Position numbers and translations under genes: made by a program. Positions 18,004 through 19,570 of a DNA stretch of 19,570 bases are shown here, piece by piece; position 1 is the stretch's first letter, and each line of letters opens with the position of its first letter. The notes under the pieces were generated by a model that saw nothing but the letters and a program-made list of their open reading frames with translations, searched no databases and was not told the DNA's origin. Where the stretch lies: assembly GCA_943704525.1 (NCBI GenBank), contig CALSCQ010002836.1:1-19570 (forward strand), given 5' to 3'. This stretch comes from Pigoraptor vietnamica. Its lineage: Eukaryota; Opisthokonta; Filasterea.

Positions 18004-19417
18004 GTACACTGGGAGAGTGGCAGTGAGGCGCGCGCGGCTGAAAGGGACGTCAAGTCGTCGTCGCAGGCCGAAGAGGCCAACGGGTCAGCGTCGGACGTCG
18101 ACGCGTCGGAGGAGTCGGACGCGTCGAGGCGTCGGAGGCTTCGGAGGTTTCGGAGGCTTCGGAGGTTTCAGAGGCTTGGAAAGGCTCCAAGACGGGTGAT
18201 GGACAAAGTGGCCGGCATGGCGAAAGCGATAGCGATAGCTCGGACGCGTCGTCGAAGTCGCCGGCGCACTCTTCTACTGTAGTTCGTCAGCGTCGTCCAA
18301 ATCTGCTGCATCGGGGCTCTCAGGCCTCCGACCTTCGACAGCAGTCGCTTTCGGCCCTTGCGCGGGTGATGTCCTCCAGCGCGCACTCGCCCTCCAGTCC
18401 GACAGCAGCGATGCCGGCGAAGCTGCGCCCGGCCGGCGCCGGCGAAGCTACTCCGGCCCACGCCGAATGGCTCGGCACGTGCCAATGGAATCAACTGAAG
18501 AAGCCACCCGTTCTCAGCGGGCGGTCGAATCGCGGTCTAGTTCAGTTCGAGTGACAGCGACAGCGATTCGTCCTCGCCAGTGCTTCCAAAGTCTCGGCGA
18601 ATGTCTGGAAAGTCTGCCCTTGCCGACCTTGCCATGGACGGTAAGTCCCGAATGCAGAGGCCCTTTCTGTTGACTTCAGTTTGTCACTTCATCGCGCCCA
18701 TTTCCCCCCTCTAATATGTTTGTTTTGTGTTTGGTTTCAGCAGCCGGCAAGTCCAAAGGCATCGCCAGTGGCGACTGTTGGCGACAGTGAAGGAGCATCA
18801 ACAAACGCAAAGCGGCGCATGTCCAAAGCGTCGCGAAAAATTGCCGCCGCGCTGGGGCCACCGCCGACGTTGAACACTACAACGAATTCAGTTGGAACGC
18901 CTGAGTTTGGGATGCCTCTCAGGTGAGGTGATGCGCACGGTCATACGAATGAGTTATCTATGCGTCGTGTCTGTCTCGGACGTGTGGGTTTCGAGTAGGT
19001 GATCTTCCCCAAAGAGATGGCGTTCAGTTGCAGCGTGGTGTGTGGGTTGCATGTGATCTGATGGCTGATTGTTTTTGCGCGCTTTCCCCAGTCTCCAAGG
19101 CGGCCGCGCTTCACTGACCCCCCTGGAATCCAAGCTGTCCGTGCTCACCACGCCAGAGTCCTCCTTCAGTTACCGATTCAGAGCTCTCCGCTCAGTCGTG
19201 CGAAGCGGTGGACCGGCTCCCCGGCCCGCGAGCGCGCACGGCCGGCAGCATATTGAACACGCCACTTCAGTCTCTCCAATCTCGGCGGGCGGTCGCAGCT
19301 GCGAAAAGTCTGCAGCGGCGCGTGCGTGACAAAGTTGCTCAAGGAGCGCTTAGTACTCTCGGGCTGAGGACCGCACCCGTCAGTCAGGCACTGCTCAGTC
19401 CGGAGGCCGGCGCGTGA
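18004..19417 (+). pseudogene. Unrecognised Ser/Asp/Glu-rich gene or pseudogene with several frame breaks
   Basis: I do not recognise the product. Coding character is suggested by acidic serine-rich peptides that move between frames: ANGSASDVDASEESDAS (from about 18073), then EASEASEVSEASEV and ESDSDSSDASSKS (frame of 18126), then SSSASSKSAASG and QSDSSDAGEA (frame of 18281), then SSDSDSDSSSPVLPKSRRMS (frame of 18544). Good splice signals follow: donor GTAAGT at 18641, acceptor before 18741, donor GTGAGG at 18923, acceptor CCCCAG before 19092. The middle exon (18741-18922) encodes KRRMSKASRKIAAALG; the last contains TPLESKLSVLTTPESS in one frame and LNTPLQSLQSRRAVAAAKSL in another, with stop at 19417. 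The breaks mean a pseudogene, sequence errors, or missed short introns. Neighbouring genes are clean, which favours a real local decay. Start is unknown. Confidence 0.45.
18126..18179 (+). repeat. Six tandem 9-base units
   Basis: Units GAGGCGTCG, GAGGCTTCG, GAGGTTTCG, GAGGCTTCG, GAGGTTTCA and GAGGCTTGG follow each other without gaps, with an 18-base higher-order pattern in the middle. In one frame they encode EAS/EVS tripeptides, matching the acidic serine-rich character around them. Confidence 0.9.
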
Positions 19418-19570
19418 TGGCCCGGCAGCGCTACGTATACTGAGCCGGTCAGCCGGTGGAGAGGCTGCTGCGGGACAGCAGTCGGTGGGAGACCGAAGGG
19501 TGAATGAACTTAGAAATGCATGTAAGTCACTTTTACTTCGATGCGATGTGATGACAGCGCTCTGCCGCTG
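19418..19570. other. Right-hand flank, non-coding as far as visible
   Basis: No reading frame can be supported. A short hairpin CTGCTG/CAGCAG (19465-19470 and 19476-19481) and the word GTATACTGAG recall the hairpin-rich style of 6463-6894, but there is no long identity. Confidence 0.4.

Overview
The window is nuclear DNA of a high-GC, intron-dense eukaryote, probably unicellular. The evidence is a set of housekeeping genes cut by many short GT-AG introns (about 65-260 bases), no operons, and proteins of eukaryotic type: GH47 mannosidase, UNC-45 chaperone, F-box/Sel1 protein, IRP1-type aconitase, nucleolar RRM protein and macro-domain hydrolase. Most 5' splice sites start GTG rather than GTA. 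A full-length UNC-45 with an N-terminal TPR domain is best known from animals and their relatives, but I cannot place the organism from sequence alone.

Layout. (1) 194-1418, minus: N-terminal part of a class I alpha-mannosidase, running off the left edge. (2) 1774-6083, plus: UNC-45, 11 exons. (3) 6084-6933: non-coding, with an unusual concentration of short perfect inverted repeats. (4) 6934-7994, minus: F-box/Sel1-repeat protein with one frame break. (5) 8221-13512, plus: aconitase/IRP1 homologue, 17 exons, whose catalytic histidines are replaced although the Fe-S cysteines remain, with cysteine-rich additions. (6) 13783-15887, minus: NIFK/Nop15-like RRM protein, 6 exons. (7) 16128-17331, plus: MacroD-type macro-domain protein, 4 exons. 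(8) about 18004-19417, plus: an unrecognised Ser/Asp-rich gene or pseudogene whose reading frame is broken several times.

The first six clear genes alternate strictly in strand (-,+,-,+,-,+). This gives three head-to-head intergenic regions of about 190-360 bases, probably shared promoters, and two tail-to-tail regions. The genes do not form one pathway; they cover glycoprotein trimming, myosin/Hsp90 chaperoning, probable ubiquitin-ligase adaptation, iron/aconitase biology, ribosome biogenesis and ADP-ribose removal. The points most worth following are the apparently non-catalytic aconitase/IRP homologue with its domain-4 insertion, the hairpin-rich segment at 6169-6933, and the frame-broken terminal gene.
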